Shown: positions 29,847-41,869 of the stretch, one piece after another
Numbering within the stretch: the first letter of the stretch is position 1
Layout: every line of letters starts with the position of its first letter
Assembly: GCA_023055425.1 (NCBI GenBank)
Contig: JALGPY010000013.1
Location: forward strand, 14,545,735 to 14,609,734
Length of the DNA stretch: 64,000 nucleotides
Source of the DNA: Linanthus parryae
Lineage: Eukaryota > Streptophyta > Magnoliopsida > Ericales > Polemoniaceae
Reading direction: 5' to 3'
The notes under the pieces: model-generated
The model's input: the letters and a program-made list of their open reading frames with translations, nothing else
Told to the model about the DNA's origin: nothing
The model's database searches: none
Made by a program: the position numbers and the translations under genes

Positions 29847-32222
29847 TTCCGCATCCTCTGTGCATTGCCCCAATTATATTACAGTGCATTTTTCATTTTC
29901 ATTCCTCAAGTGTATCACTTGGATTTCCAGTTGTCATTCCACAACCATAATATTTGTACCCAAAATTCAAGATTTTCAACCGTAACATTTAAGAGGAATA
30001 TTTCTCAAAATATAGATCACAATGTTTAATCAAACCCAAGTACCGCAAGTTGAAGCAATTTGTAACGCACACAAAATCACATTTTGATAGTTCAGGTATC
30101 GCACATATGAACTTACCGATGATAAGTAGCTCGCTGTATCTACGACAAGGGAGTCCTACCACTCGTATTCAATAAACTCGTCGTCTACGAAACCGTTGCC
30201 TACAATTATAATTTTTAGTCAATTCGAATTCCGACTAGCATGTCAAATGCAACAATGTGATGGATGTCCTAAATATTGAGTGGTTTCGTTATTTTAATTG
30301 CAAGATAACCCAAGCCCCTCATCTTTTTATTTAACATAAATTTTAAGTCAATTATTTTGTCATTCTATAAATAAGTGGTAATTTACAAGATGAATACTTT
30401 TATTTAGAAATCAGATTTAATTAATCACATAATTAGCTACATACCACTCCAATTATTAATTTTGGAACTAACTAATGTTTCACAAAAACGGTTTAGTTAC
30501 TTTAAATATATCAAAGAGCATAATTATCCCAATATCATTTAGTTCTACTTTATTTGTATTTATTTAACACATAGAAAATTCTTAAAACAATATTTCTCTT
30601 TTACAATGCATTTTAGATTCATAATTCTTCCATAAAAGAATATAGTTATTTAGTGGTGGCATCATCCAAAGTTATAGCAAAACGTTGTCCTTTAGCTTAT
30701 TACACAAAAGTAGTTATATACATTTATTTATTAAATCCAAACATTTACTACTTAGTAGCAAATAAAAATCCCGTCCACAAATAAGTCTATATATATATAT
30801 ATATTTTTTTTTTCATAAACTTATAATTAAAATTCTATACTTATATAATGATAACATAGCCAAATGTTTCATATATATTTCATTCTCAAATGATTTCTCA
30901 AGACTACTTGTTTATATAGGTTAAATGGAAATGTGTAAGCACTATTTTAATTGAATTAAACAATATTAAGCTTATTAATATAATCAGATTATGTATAATA
31001 TAATATGTTTCTGTTATGTCACCTAACACCTTCAAATTTTCTGTTTTATGTAAAGCCACCCCAACTTTCTGTTTATAACAAATATTACCCCCCAACCAAC
31101 CCACCTTCCTCATCTTCTTCACCCAACAATGAAACTCATCCAACAATGATACCCATTCAATTTTGATGTTATAAAACTCAAATTCAAGTCCCAATATGCA
31201 GATTTACAACAAAAATTAATTAAAACGGTTACCGAATGAGGTTTAAATCGATCGTCGAAATTTGGCGAAGAACTCACCGGAATTAATGGAGCTTGGGCTG
31301 TTGGGTGGCCGGAATTGGACCCCTCTGGGTCTGGTCGGACTCCTAGGGGTGTGGGTGTCGCCGGAAAGTGGCTGAGAGGGAGGCGGAGGCGTCCCCGTCG
31401 TTTCCCGTCGGGTGCGGTAGGGTTTGGATCGGCGGTGGTGTCTTTCCGCCGCTGCTCCCGCTTCCTCTGTTTTGCACGACCAGAGAGAGATCAAGAGAGG
31501 GAGAGAATTCGATGCAGAGAGAGAGAGAGAGTAAGAACAGAGGGTGGCGGCGGCGATGGTGCTGTTCGTCGGGGAAGGCAGCGGTGGTGGTGCTATGCCA
31601 CCGCTGCTGCTGCTTTTTTTCTCCGGAGAAACAGGCGAGGGGAGTGAGAGAGAACAGAGGAAGAGAGAGAGGCTGAGGGTGAGAGGTGGTCGGAGGTGAT
31701 GGTGGTGGTGGTGTCCGGTGGTGTTGGTGATGTTGGTTGTGGGTGTTTTGTTGTTACTGCTGCTGTGGTGTCTCATTCGAACAGAGAGGGGGAGAGAGAG
31801 AGAGAAATAGAGGGGTCAATTGAGAGAGGGATAAGGCCAGTGGTGATGATGGTTGCGGCGTTCATGGTGGTGCCGAGGGTGGAGGTGATGATGATGGAAG
31901 TGGTGGTTGTTGTTGTGTCGGCAGTGGGGTGGTGATGGTGTTGTTGCTGCCTCTGTTTGTTGTGGATTGGGCTGCTCTGTTTTGGCAGAGTGGGGGTTGT
32001 GAGATTTGGAGGTAGGAGATGGTGGTGATGATGGTGGCTGTAATGGTGGAAATGGTGGTGGTGTTGGTGTTGTTGTAGGTGCTGCTTCTTGTGGCAAGGG
32101 GAAAGAGATTGAGATGGAGGAGGAGGGATGGTGGAGATGGTTTTCTGTTGTTGCCGAGGGGAGAAGGAAGATGATGAAGGTGAAGTTGTTGTTGTTGTGT
32201 TGTTTGTGATGAGGGAGTAGAG

Positions 32223-32232
32223 TTTATATAGA
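32223..32232 (-). promoter_or_regulatory. TATA box in the D 3' LTR
   Basis: CTATATAAAC on the minus strand, followed about 30 bases downstream by CATCACAAACAACACAACAA, a CA-rich leader-like start. It lies about 720 bp into the LTR. Its twin is at 38309 in the 5' LTR. Confidence 0.6.
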
Positions 32233-32950
32233 GGAGGGAGTAGGGAGAATTGAAGAGGGTGAGTGTTTTTTGTGTGATTGTGGGTGTGTGTGTGTGTGTG
32301 TTTTGGCCGTGAGGGAGGAGAGAGAGGAAGAGAGAGGGAGATGTTTTGTGGGTGAAAAGTTATGAGGGTGTGTGTGTTTGTGTTCGGTGAGAAAAGAGAA
32401 AACAAGGGGAGAGAGAGAGATGTTGTGACGGGGAGAGAGAAAGAGAAGGGGAAGGTGGTTTTGTGAGAAATGAAGGGGTTGTGTGGGTGTGCAGCCGAGA
32501 GAGTGAAGGAGAGAGAGGGGTTGAGAAGGGTTTTGGATTGAAACAAATCTTGTAGGAGAGAGGTTGAATATTTGTTGATGTCTTTTTCTTCTTTTTTTCT
32601 TTTTTTTTTTTTTTTGCAAGGTAGTAAAGATTTGTTAGGAGAGTATTGATATATTATTATTGTTATTATTATTATTATTATTAATTGTTATTGTTATTAT
32701 TATTATTATTATTATTATTGTTTTACTACTATTTTATTATAGTATTATACGTGTATAAGTCTCGTATTATACGAGTATAGGAATACGGTATTATTATACA
32801 GTATAATACACTATTGTTTATATTTACTTATGTAAAAGACAACTACTCCCCTCCTAAGTTTCCAAAATGCATGGTTTAGCCCCCGTATTTATAATAAACA
32901 TTTTAGAGAAATTGCACAATCACCCCCATTAGATAAATTCGGGTATTTCA

Positions 32951-33049
32951 TCTTACCACCCTTAGAAAAGAGCTTCGTCCCCGAAGCTAGCACCACGGTA
33001 TGTTAATTAAGTGACTCTTATGAGGCTTATAGTTTTATGTTGCTCTGTA
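32951..33049 (-). other. D polypurine tract and 3' internal remnant
   Basis: On the minus strand AAGGGTGGTAAGA abuts the 3' LTR and is the polypurine tract. The CTTCGGGGACGAAGCTCTTT just upstream is typical of the end of Del/Tekay-like gypsy interiors. The preceding stretch after the protease stop has no reading frame. Confidence 0.75.
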
Positions 33050-34591
33050 CTAACTAAGCCAGTCCATGCTCAGGATGACATCTTGGATTAGGTTTGAGGG
33101 TAGTTCAGTACCTAGGATTTCTAGTCCAACTTCAGGGTACATGGATTTACAGGTTATGATTTCTCCATTAGGGGTAGAGATGGCAGTAGATATGGGTGTA
33201 GGAGCGGGTAAATCTAAGTTCTCAACAAATGTGGATGACATGAAATAAAATGTGGCTCCTGAATCAAATATGACAAATGAAGGGACATAATTGGTAAGGT
33301 ATGTACCAGTCACCACGTTGGCATGTTCTGCTTGTGTCTGGTTCATGACATTAATGGTCCCAGTTGCAGTACGGGCGACGGCTGCTGGCGCTGCTGGAGC
33401 TACTGCATTGTTTCCTCGATTGTTTCCACCTTGCCAGTTGTTTCCTCGATTGAAGCCTCCTCCGTTTTTGTTGTTCCTCCCAGTGTTGTAGCCATCGTTG
33501 TTGTATCCTCCACCCTGCTGATAGTTCCGTTGGTTCCCTCCGTACTGATCGTTGCCTCCCTGGTTGTACCCATAGTTTCCACCTTGGCGAAACGCACCAT
33601 TTCCTCCTCCACGGTTGTTGAAGTTTCCCCCACTGTTGCTTCCTTGTGGTTTGGACCTGCACTCCTTTTGTCGATGGCCCAACTTGCCACACTTATAGCA
33701 TGTTATCTTGTTCCCTTGGCAATCTGCCCCTATGTGAATGTTGCCACATAGCCTGCAGTGATAGACTCGATCTGGTCCTTTTCCTTCAACACCTGGGTTG
33801 GGTCTGTTCCTCTTATCTCCATCACTGTTCCATTTGTCGCGGTTCTGAAAAGTTGGTGCTGCTTGCGCTTCAGATTTCCTCTTTCTGTTCTCCTCAAGGT
33901 TCTCATCTAGCATCCTCTGCACATCCTGTGCTGCTCCGTAAGCGTCATGGAGTGTCTCGAAGCGGGTTACACCCAAAGTGCTCCGAATTGAGAAGTTTAG
34001 ACCCTCCACAAATCTCTTGACTGCCCTCGCTTCTGTCGGTACGATCTCTGCTCCAAACCTCATAAGTTCTGTGAAGCGATCGTAGTAGACTGAGAGGTTG
34101 TCACTCCTTTGTTTCAGATCTAAGAACTCCTTAAGCTTTCGAGACTTGACGTGGTCAGGGTAAAATCGTTCACGTAGTGCTGTCTTCAGCTGTTCCCAGC
34201 CAAATCCCGGCTGAGCGAGGAGTTCTTCTCCCTTGGCAGACCACCATTTGTCAGCTTCCTTCTTGAATTAGTACACAGCTACTTCCACTCGTCTATCCTC
34301 CGGGCTGCGAACTGATTTTAGCGTCTTCCCGAATTCGCGGATCCAGTCTTCCAAGATCGTCGGGTCATCAGTTCCATAGAAGTAGTCGGGACGAAGTTCA
34401 GCAATCCTTCGCATCACATCTTCTCCTCCAGCTTGAGTGTTCTGCATGATTTGTGTCAGAGCTAGGGTCGCCTGTTCCATGTTCTGGAATCGGATGGGGT
34501 CGTATTCTGGGGCTGGTTCTCCTCGATTCATTGCTACTTGTTGAGTTCTGCGACTCCTGGTATAGTAGCGAGGAGGGTTGGAATATCGCAT
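33050..34591 (-). pseudogene. Gypsy element D gag-protease (one internal stop)
   Basis: A single frame from ATG at 34591 to the stop at 33050-33052, broken only by TAA at 34268-34270. Retrotransposon gag domain: DPTILEDWIREFGKTLKS, then after the stop a WW-containing block, FYPDHVKSRKLKEFLDL and AVKRFVEGLNFSIRSTLG. Two zinc knuckles follow: CRLCGNIHIGADC (spacing C2C3H4C) and CYKCGKLGHRQKEC (C2C4H4C). A Gly/Asn-rich stretch of about 90 residues precedes a retropepsin with FDSGAT and ending ILSMDWLS, where the frame stops. About 514 codons. Gag would package RNA; the protease would mature the particle. The stop truncates Gag before the knuckles unless read through, and there is no polymerase. 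Confidence 0.9.
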
Positions 34592-34949
34592 GGTATCCTA
34601 TGGATATAATCTCTTTCAAAATAATATCTAACTTATGCGCACACATATAGTACTTGTGTATCAGGTCATAATATCACTGAAATGTTCTAAGGCCCACATA
34701 CAATGCTTATTATCTCAACAATAACCAAATAGTAATCGCATCACAAACATTCTCATCAAAGCAAATAATCCGCCTTACAATAAGGCATATCAAATACATC
34801 AGGTAGTTAGGGATCAAGCTACCCCATAAACCCCGGCTTGTCAAATTTTATTCCTCATTTCTGTTTTCCTATGTTGATTTTAATTCTGAAAATATTTTTA
34901 AACTTAGTTTAGTGGATATCGTAGGTTCGTACTAACTTAGAACCGTCGG
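34592..34949 (-). other. D leader between primer-binding site and gag
   Basis: About 360 bases without coding potential on the minus strand, joining the primer-binding site to the gag start codon. Confidence 0.7.
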
Positions 34950-34961
34950 CTCTGATACCAT
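34950..34961 (-). other. Primer-binding site of gypsy element D
   Basis: On the minus strand ATGGTATCAGAGCC, one or two bases after the end of the 5' LTR (TGTTGCA). It is complementary to initiator Met tRNA, as is usual in chromoviruses. Confidence 0.9.
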
Positions 34962-35671
34962 CTGCAACACCCCACCAAACCACACGGCCGGCCGAACCGT
35001 ATGTTTGGGGAGATGTCTCTGCCCGAGGTGTTGAGCCTCATTGGGAACGGAGCAGGATCGCCGAATCATAGTTAGTACAACCATCGAATATCAAAATATA
35101 AATTATTATACATTCGCAATAAAAGTGACATTGTCTTAAAAACATAAGTACATTACATTTGAAATGAAAGTTACTAGGTGGTGTACTATACAGCCTGATA
35201 CTCAAGCCATCCGCGTTGTGAACGTCTCCCACCTTACTTGTAACCTGCGGGTTTTGAAATAGCACAAGCCGACCGCAGGAAAAATTTTAATTAGTAAAAA
35301 CTGAGTAAATTCATACTGCAATATGTAAAACGAGTTTTGGCACCAAAGCATGAAAAGAAATCACATGATATTTAACGCGTAGCGAAATGAGCTGTCAAAT
35401 ATTAGTCGATTTCTTTTCTTATTATTTAGTTTAGTTGGCGTAGTGTTGCCCAGCGGGTGTCAAATGCCCCAGAGAGGTTACGATGCAATATATATACTAC
35501 CATAGAGTGCCTCTTGGGATTATCTAAGATCCCAATTCACCCGAGCGTTGTGGGATGCCCATACGTCAAATCCCCGCTCATAAACACGACTATGAGACCT
35601 TAAGTGTCAACACCCCTATACCGTTGTAACCTGCACCGGTATAAGTAGTACTACATAGTTTCACAATAAAA

Positions 35672-35906
35672 GGAGGATCGCGACCCAGCGCCTCCGGCCT
35701 GAGCCGTAACATATCAAAATGGAGGACCGCGACCTAGCGCCTCCGGCCTGAGCCGTAACATAACAAAATGGAGGATCGCGACCTAGCGCCTCCGGCCTGA
35801 GCCGTAACATAACAAAATGGAGGATCGCAACCAAGCGCCTCCGGCCTGAGCCGTAACATAACAAAATGGAGGATCGCGACCTAGCGCCTCCGGCCTGAGC
35901 CGTAAT
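35672..35906. repeat. Five 49-bp tandem repeats in the D 5' LTR
   Basis: Units start at 35672, 35721, 35770, 35819 and 35868. Individual units carry private substitutions relative to the other LTR (for example GGACCGCG in the second and ATCGCAACCAAG in the fourth), so each array has accumulated its own changes. Confidence 0.95.
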
Positions 35907-36844
35907 TTCCGCATCCTCTGTGCATTGCCCCAATTATATTACAGTGCATTTTTCATTTTCATTCCTCAAGTGTATCACTTGGATTTCCAGTTGTCATTCC
36001 ACAACCATAATATTTGTACCCAAAATTCAAGATTTTCAACCGTAACATTTAAGAGGAATATTTCTCAAAATATAGATCACAATGTTTAATCAAACCCAAG
36101 TACCGCAAGTTGAAGCAATTTGTAACGCACACAAAATCACATTTTGATAGTTCAGGTATCGCACATATGAACTTACCGATGATAAGTAGCTCGTTGTATC
36201 TACGACAAGGGAGTCCTACCACTCGTATTCAATAAACTCGTCGTCTACGAAACCGTTGCCTACAATTATAATTTTTAGTCAATTCGAATTCCGACTAGCA
36301 TGTCAAATGCAACAATGTGATGGATGTCCTAAATATTGAGTGGTTTCGTTATTTTGATTGCAAGATAACCCAAGCCCCTCATCTTTTTATTTAACATAAA
36401 TTTTAAGTCAATTGTTTTGTCATTCTATAAATAAGTGGTAATTTACAAGATGAATACTTTTATTTAGAAATCAGATTTAATTAATCACATAATTAGCTAA
36501 ATACCACTCCAATTATTAATTTTGGAACTAACTAATGTTTCACAAAAACGGTTTAGTTACTTTAAATATATCAAAGAGCATAATTATCCCAATATCATTT
36601 AGTTCTACTTTATTTGTATTTATTTAACACATAGAAAATTCTTAAAACAATATTTCTCTTTTACAATGCATTTTAGATTCATAATTCTTCCATAAAAGAA
36701 TATAGTTATTTAGTGGTGGCATCATCCAAAGTTATAGCAAAACGTTGTCCTTTAGCTTATTACACAAAAGTAGTTATATAAATTTATTTATTAAATCCAA
36801 ACATTTACTACTTAGTAGCAAATAAAAATCCCGTCCACAAATAA

Positions 36845-36893
<49 letters not shown>

Positions 36894-38308
36894 TGTCATA
36901 AACTTATAATTAAAGTTCTATACTTATATAATGATAACATAGCCAAATGTTTCATATATATTTCATTCTCAAATGATTTCTCAAGACTACTTGTTTATAT
37001 AGGTTAAATGGAAATTTGTAAGCACTATTTTAATTGAATTAAACAATATTAAGCTTATTAATATAATCAGATTATGTATAATATAATATGTTTCTGTTAT
37101 GTCACCTAACACCTTCAAATTTTCTGTTTTATGTAAAGCCACCCCAACTTTCTGTTTATAACAAATATTACCCCCCAACCAACCCACCTTCCTCATCTTC
37201 TTCACCCAACAATGAAACTCAACCAACAATGAAACCCATTCAATTTTGATGTTATAAAACTCAAATTCAAGTCCCAATATGCAGATTTACAACAAAAATT
37301 AATTAAAACGGTTACCGAATGAGGTTTAAATCGATCGTCGAAATTTGGCGAAGAACTCACCGGAATTAATGGAGCTTGGGCTGTTGGGTGGCCGGAATTG
37401 GACCCCTCTGGGTCTGGTCGGACTCCTAGGGGTGTGGGTGTCGCCGGAAAGTGGCTGAGAGGGAGGCGGAGGCGTCCCCGTCGTTTCCCGTCGGGTGCGG
37501 TCGGGTTTGGATCGGCGGTGGTGTCTTGCCGCCGCTGCTCCCGCTTCCTCTGTTTTGCACGACCAGAGAGAGATCGAGAGAGGGAGAGAATTCGAGGCAG
37601 AGAGAGAGAGAGAGTAAGAACAGAGGGTGGTGGCGGCGATGGTGCTGTTCGTCGGGGAAGGCAGCGGTGGTGGTGCTATGCCACCGCTGCTGCTGCTTCT
37701 TTTTCTCCGGAGAAACAGGCGAGGGGAGTGAGAGAGAACAGAGGAAGAGAGAGAGGCTGAGGGTGAGAGGTGGTCGGAGGTGATGGTGGTGGTGGTGTCC
37801 GGTGGTGTTGGTGATGTTGGTTGTGGGTGTTTTGTTGTTACTGCTGCTGTGGTGTCTCAGTCGAACAGAGAGGGGGAGAGAGAGAGAGAGAAACAGAGGG
37901 GTCAATTGAGAGAGGGATAAGGCCGGTGGTGATGATGGTTGCGGCGTTCATGGTGGTGCCGAGGGTGGAGGTGATGATGATGGAAGTGGTGGTTGTTGTT
38001 GTGTCGGCAGTGGGGTGGTGATGGTGTTGTTGCTGCCTCTGTTTTTTGTGGATGGGGCTGCTCTGTTTTGGCAGAGTGGGGGTTGAGAGATTTGGAGGTA
38101 GGAGATGGTGGTGTTGATGGTGGCTGTAATGGTGGAAATGGTGGTGGTGTTGGTGTTGTTGTAGGTGCTGCTTCTTGTGGCAAGGGGAAAGAGATTGAGA
38201 TGGAGGAGGAGGGATGGAGGAGATGGTTTTGTGTTGTTGCCGAGGGGAGAAGGAAGATGATGAAGGTGAAGTTGTTGTTGTTGTGTTGTTTGTGATGAGG
38301 GAGTAGAG

Positions 38309-38318
38309 TTTATATAGA
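38309..38318 (-). promoter_or_regulatory. TATA box in the D 5' LTR
   Basis: CTATATAAAC on the minus strand, with the same downstream CACAAACAACACAACAACAA leader start. It would be the working promoter of the element. Confidence 0.6.
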
Positions 38319-38734
38319 GGAGGGAGTAGGGAGAATTGAGGAGGGTGAGTGTTTTTTTGTGTGATTGTGGGTGTGTGTGTGTGTGTGTTTTGGCCGTGAG
38401 GGAGGAGAGAGAGGAAGAGAGAGGGAGATGTTTTGTGGGTGAAAAGTTATGAGGGTGTGTGTGTTTGTGTTCGGTGAGAAAAGAGAAAACAAGGGGAGAG
38501 AGAGAGATGTGGTGACGGGGAGAGAGAAAGAGAAGGGGAAGGTGGTTTTGTGAGAAATGAAGGGGTTGTGTGGGTGTGCAGCCGAGAGAGTGAAGGAGAG
38601 AGAGGGGTTGAGAAGGGTTTTGGATTGAAACAAATCTTGTAGGAGAGAGGTTTAAGATTTGTTGATGTCTTTTTCTTCTTTTTTTTTTTTTTTTTTTTGC
38701 AAGGTAGTAAAGATTTGTTAGGAGAGTATTAATA

Positions 38735-38768
<34 letters not shown>

Positions 38769-39033
38769 AATTGTTATTGTTATTATTATTATTATTATTA
38801 TTGTTTTACTACTATTTTATTATAATATTATACGTGTATAAGTCTCGTATTATACGAGTATAGGAATACGGTATTATTATACAGTATAATACACTATTGT
38901 TTATATTTACTTATGTAAAAGACAACTACTCCCCTCCTAAGTTTCCAAAATGCATGGTTTAGCCCCCGTATTTATAATAAACATTGTAGAGAAATTGCAC
39001 AATCACCCCCATTAGATAAATTCGGGTATTTCA

Positions 39034-39918
39034 TAAAGTCCCCTCTCCTAATCGTGTCCATACACGGATTTGTCCAACTTGCAAACTAGTCCCAATCATG
39101 TCTATACATGGATTAGTCTACCTTGAAAATCCTAATCATGTCTATACATGGATTAGTCTGCTTTGCAAATTAGTCCTACTAAGTTTGCAAATGGTTGCGT
39201 ATTGATCATTTTATTTAATTAATCATATTAATTAATTCCCAAGTCTAGTTTAATCCATATGGCGTGTGACCCCATAGGTTTCTAGTTAGTTAGTAGTAAC
39301 GATTACTAACATGGAGCGGTGTCTAGAAACACATCCATGCCTCCCAACTAATAGAAATAGTTAGTAATTCGACAAACCTTTTGACTATATTGTCTCATCC
39401 CTTTGTCTCTATATCCAGATTGGACACGAGCCATACATGTCACACTAGTATATCCAATCCATAATTTCTTGATCTTGGGAATAGTCTTATACATGCAGAT
39501 AACATCAATATCCCATATGGATTTATCTGAGTCTGGCCAGACATTCTATAAGCACTACCCCTCGAGTGGCCGCGGATATTTCTCCCGTTATGTGGGAGGG
39601 ACAAATTTTATCTACATCACTTCCATCTCTATGCTTGCTTCCTATTGTGTCCGATTAGCGCCTTTATTACTACTTAGTTATGATGTAGCGATTGACGATG
39701 TCAAAACACAATATTCCACAACTAGAGGATCTTGTGACTTCAAGTCTAAGGATGACAATACTGTTGTCACTACGAGAAGCGCTAGTGACTTTACATAACT
39801 TGTATGTAGCCTTCTCGTAAGTGGGTCAATCCAGTATGCCATTACTCCTAATTTATACCAATGTTTTGGATCGTGATATCTCCATATCAATCCAACCGCA
39901 TACTAGTTTATAGTTGAT
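39034..39918 (-). mobile_element. Copia element C 3' LTR, part 2
   Basis: Resumes the LTR after D. TAAAG (39034-39038) is the right target duplication. The section 39590-39800 is almost identical to 47990-48190 in the 5' LTR of C. At 39918 the match ends and leader-type sequence begins, so about 180 bp of the U3 start is missing. The junction has a GTTA microhomology. Confidence 0.85.
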
Positions 39919-40426
39919 TGTTCAGTTAAAATCCAATTTTAACGCGCTTGGTCAATTTTAATTGATTTTAGGATTTGTAGGGTTAAAACGGTCCATGGGC
40001 CCAAAAATCTAATTGCCCGGGCCCAAAAAGGTGAACCGCAAGGCCCTAGGGCCGGGCCGGCCCCTAGGGCGGCCAAGACTTGGGCGGCAAGAAAGAGGGG
40101 CGGTCCCCATTGGGGGGGCCGAACCTCTATAGGGAGTTGTTTCCAAAACAACTCCCTTGCTTGGTGCCCAAGTTTGGTTGTTTCCTTGTTTTGGAAGAAC
40201 TCCTTCTTCCCCAAGGATGCCCAATACCTAGATCTAAGATCCTAAAATTTCTCAAACTCACTAATTCATGCATCCAATGCAAAAATTAGATCTTGTTATG
40301 ATGGATTATTTGACAAATTGCATCCCATGCTTGATTTGTCTTGTTTTAGGCGATAAACAATCAATTTAAGGTGTAAAACAACTAAAACGTAACACATAAA
40401 CCACGTTTATGCTCTACGACCTGTGG
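39919..40426 (-). other. Copia leader fragment joined to the C 3' LTR
   Basis: Matches the leader of element C (46436-46974) and of B (9490-9990) in the same relative orientation, including AACGCGCTTGGTCAA and the GC-rich island, and ends at CTACGACCTGTGGC. The TGGTATCAGAG primer-binding site is deleted. It is the leader that belongs to the LTR at 40427-41851. Confidence 0.75.
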
Positions 40427-41851
40427 CTAGGGTTTTGATTCATGAATGCGCAACAGAAGCAATAATTAACCATGCAAAACCCTCCAAGGATCACAAGTCA
40501 AGGGACATAACGATGGTAAAGGAAGAAATCGATCACACCTTAGGGTTCTCCTTTGTTGACTTCAAACGCGAATTGTGTCACGTTCTCTATAGTTGATCCA
40601 CGCCTAGAGTTGATTTCTTGATCTTCCAATCCTTGGTGCTAGCCCGGAAAGAGGAAGAGGAAGAAGAATCACGCAAAACGAGACGAACCAAAGGAGGTTT
40701 CGGCCTCCATTGGGGCCGATAGGGACGGGCGGCTGGCTAGGGGGGCGGCGGCTCCTCTAGCTTGCTTGCTCTCTCTCCTTTTTGTTCTCTCCCACTCTAG
40801 TTATGATCAATTATGAGCATAAGTTGAGGGAAGGAAGGAAGTAAGGTCCTTTATCTAGTCCAACAACTCCTTGCCAACTACCTAAAGGACTTATTCTAGT
40901 CCTATTAGAATTCAAATTAGTCCCTTCCTTGCAAATTAGTCCCTACTAAGTTTGCAAGGTTTTGCAAAGTGATCATTCTAATTAATTAATCCAATTAATT
41001 AATTCCCAAATATAGTTCAACTCTATATAGCGTGTGACCCCATAGGTTCTATCTAGTTTGTAGCAACTATTTGCTAATATGGAGCGGTCTTTAGCAAAAC
41101 ATCCATTCTAGCCAACTAATAGAATAGTCATCTTGACAACCTTTGCACAAGTAATTGTCTCATCCCTTTGTCTCTATATCCCGATTGGACACGAGACATA
41201 TATACAAGTCACACTCGTATATCCAATCCATAGTTTCTCGATCCATGGGAATAGCCTTATTCGTGCAAATAACATCAATATCCCATATTGATTTATTTGA
41301 GTCTGGCCAGACATTCTATAAGCACTATCCCTCGAGTCGCCTAGGATATTTTCTCCCGTTATGTGGGAGGGACAAATTCTATCTATGTCTACTACGATCT
41401 CTAAGCTTGCTTCTTATTGTATCCAGTACACGCCTTTATAACTACCCAGTTACGGTGTAGCGTTTAACGCTACCAAAATCACAATAATCCACAACTAGAA
41501 TATCTAGTGACTTCAAGTCTAAGGATGAAAGTACCGTTGTACCGCGAGAAGCGCTTGTGACTCAAAATAACGTGTATGTAGCCTTCTCGGAGATGGGTCA
41601 ATCCAGTGCGACATTACCCCAAATGCACACCTATGTGTTGGATCATGATATTTCCATATGAATGCAACCCCATACTAGTCTATAGATGATTGTCCCATTA
41701 ATCATTATACTGGACTAGGGATATTTAAGATAAACACAATTGTAAATCTAAGGACTTCATTATATTAAATATCCAATAAATAATAAATGAATTTCTAGCC
41801 ACAAATAAATTCATACTAAACTAGATTGCCTCTAGGGCATCAATTCCAACA
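40427..41851 (-). mobile_element. Copia LTR of the B/C family, minus orientation
   Basis: About 1425 bp. On the minus strand it starts TGTTGGAATTGATGCCCTAG and ends TCAAAACCCTAG. It is a 5' LTR judged by the attached leader. It differs more from the two C LTRs than they do from each other, so it is a separate copy. Its left side is fused to the truncated C 3' LTR through the leader; its right side abuts plus-strand RNase H sequence without a visible target duplication. Confidence 0.85.
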
Positions 41852-41869
41852 TAGGTTGCTCCACAACAA

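Larger units (their letters stand above)
28903..32950 (-). mobile_element. Gypsy element D 3' LTR
   Basis: 4048 bp. On the minus strand it begins TGAAATACCCGAATTTATC and ends GGTGGGGTGTTGCA. It differs from the other LTR by scattered substitutions, the length of a (TA)n run (short here, 30789-30805) and of trinucleotide runs near 32656-32720. It contains five 49-bp GC-rich repeats and long GA/CT-rich and GGTGGT-type low-complexity tracts (31300-32600). Confidence 0.93.
28903..39033 (-). mobile_element. Gypsy element D, non-autonomous gag-protease retrotransposon
   Basis: A 10.1-kb minus-strand element with two nearly identical LTRs of about 4.05 kb, flanked by perfect TAAAG duplications (28898-28902 and 39034-39038). 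The interior is only about 2.0 kb: a primer-binding site for initiator Met tRNA, one gag-protease frame, then a 3' remnant resembling the end of Del/Tekay-type chromoviruses (a LRGRSSF-like word just before the polypurine tract). Reverse transcriptase, RNase H and integrase are absent. The layout resembles elements described as terminal-repeat retrotransposons with GAG, here with a protease as well. The near-identity of the LTRs indicates the most recent insertion in the window. It would have needed polymerase and integrase from a relative. Confidence 0.9.
34963..39033 (-). mobile_element. Gypsy element D 5' LTR
   Basis: 4071 bp, same ends as the 3' LTR. Differences visible by eye are few: single substitutions, a (TA)n run expanded to about 44 bases (36848-36891), a longer T tract near 38685 and a longer TTA run near 38735. 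Transcription would start from the TATA box at 38309, giving a leader of more than 3.6 kb before gag, unless it is spliced. Confidence 0.93.

Noticed and set aside
31243..32619. Several overlapping open frames of 90-257 codons in the D 3' LTR (and copies at 37398-38633)
   Set aside because: They arise from GA/CT, GGTGGT and GTGTGT low-complexity DNA, are open on both strands and in several frames, and are duplicated only because the LTR is.
33066..34020. Open frames on the plus strand across the D gag
   Set aside because: Antisense shadows of a real gag-protease frame with zinc knuckles and a DSG motif on the minus strand.
39403..39798. A frame whose protein is repeated almost identically at 47910-48191
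   Set aside because: The two sites are the paired LTRs of element C, so identity follows from LTR duplication; the frame is antisense to the element and absent from the other LTRs of the family.
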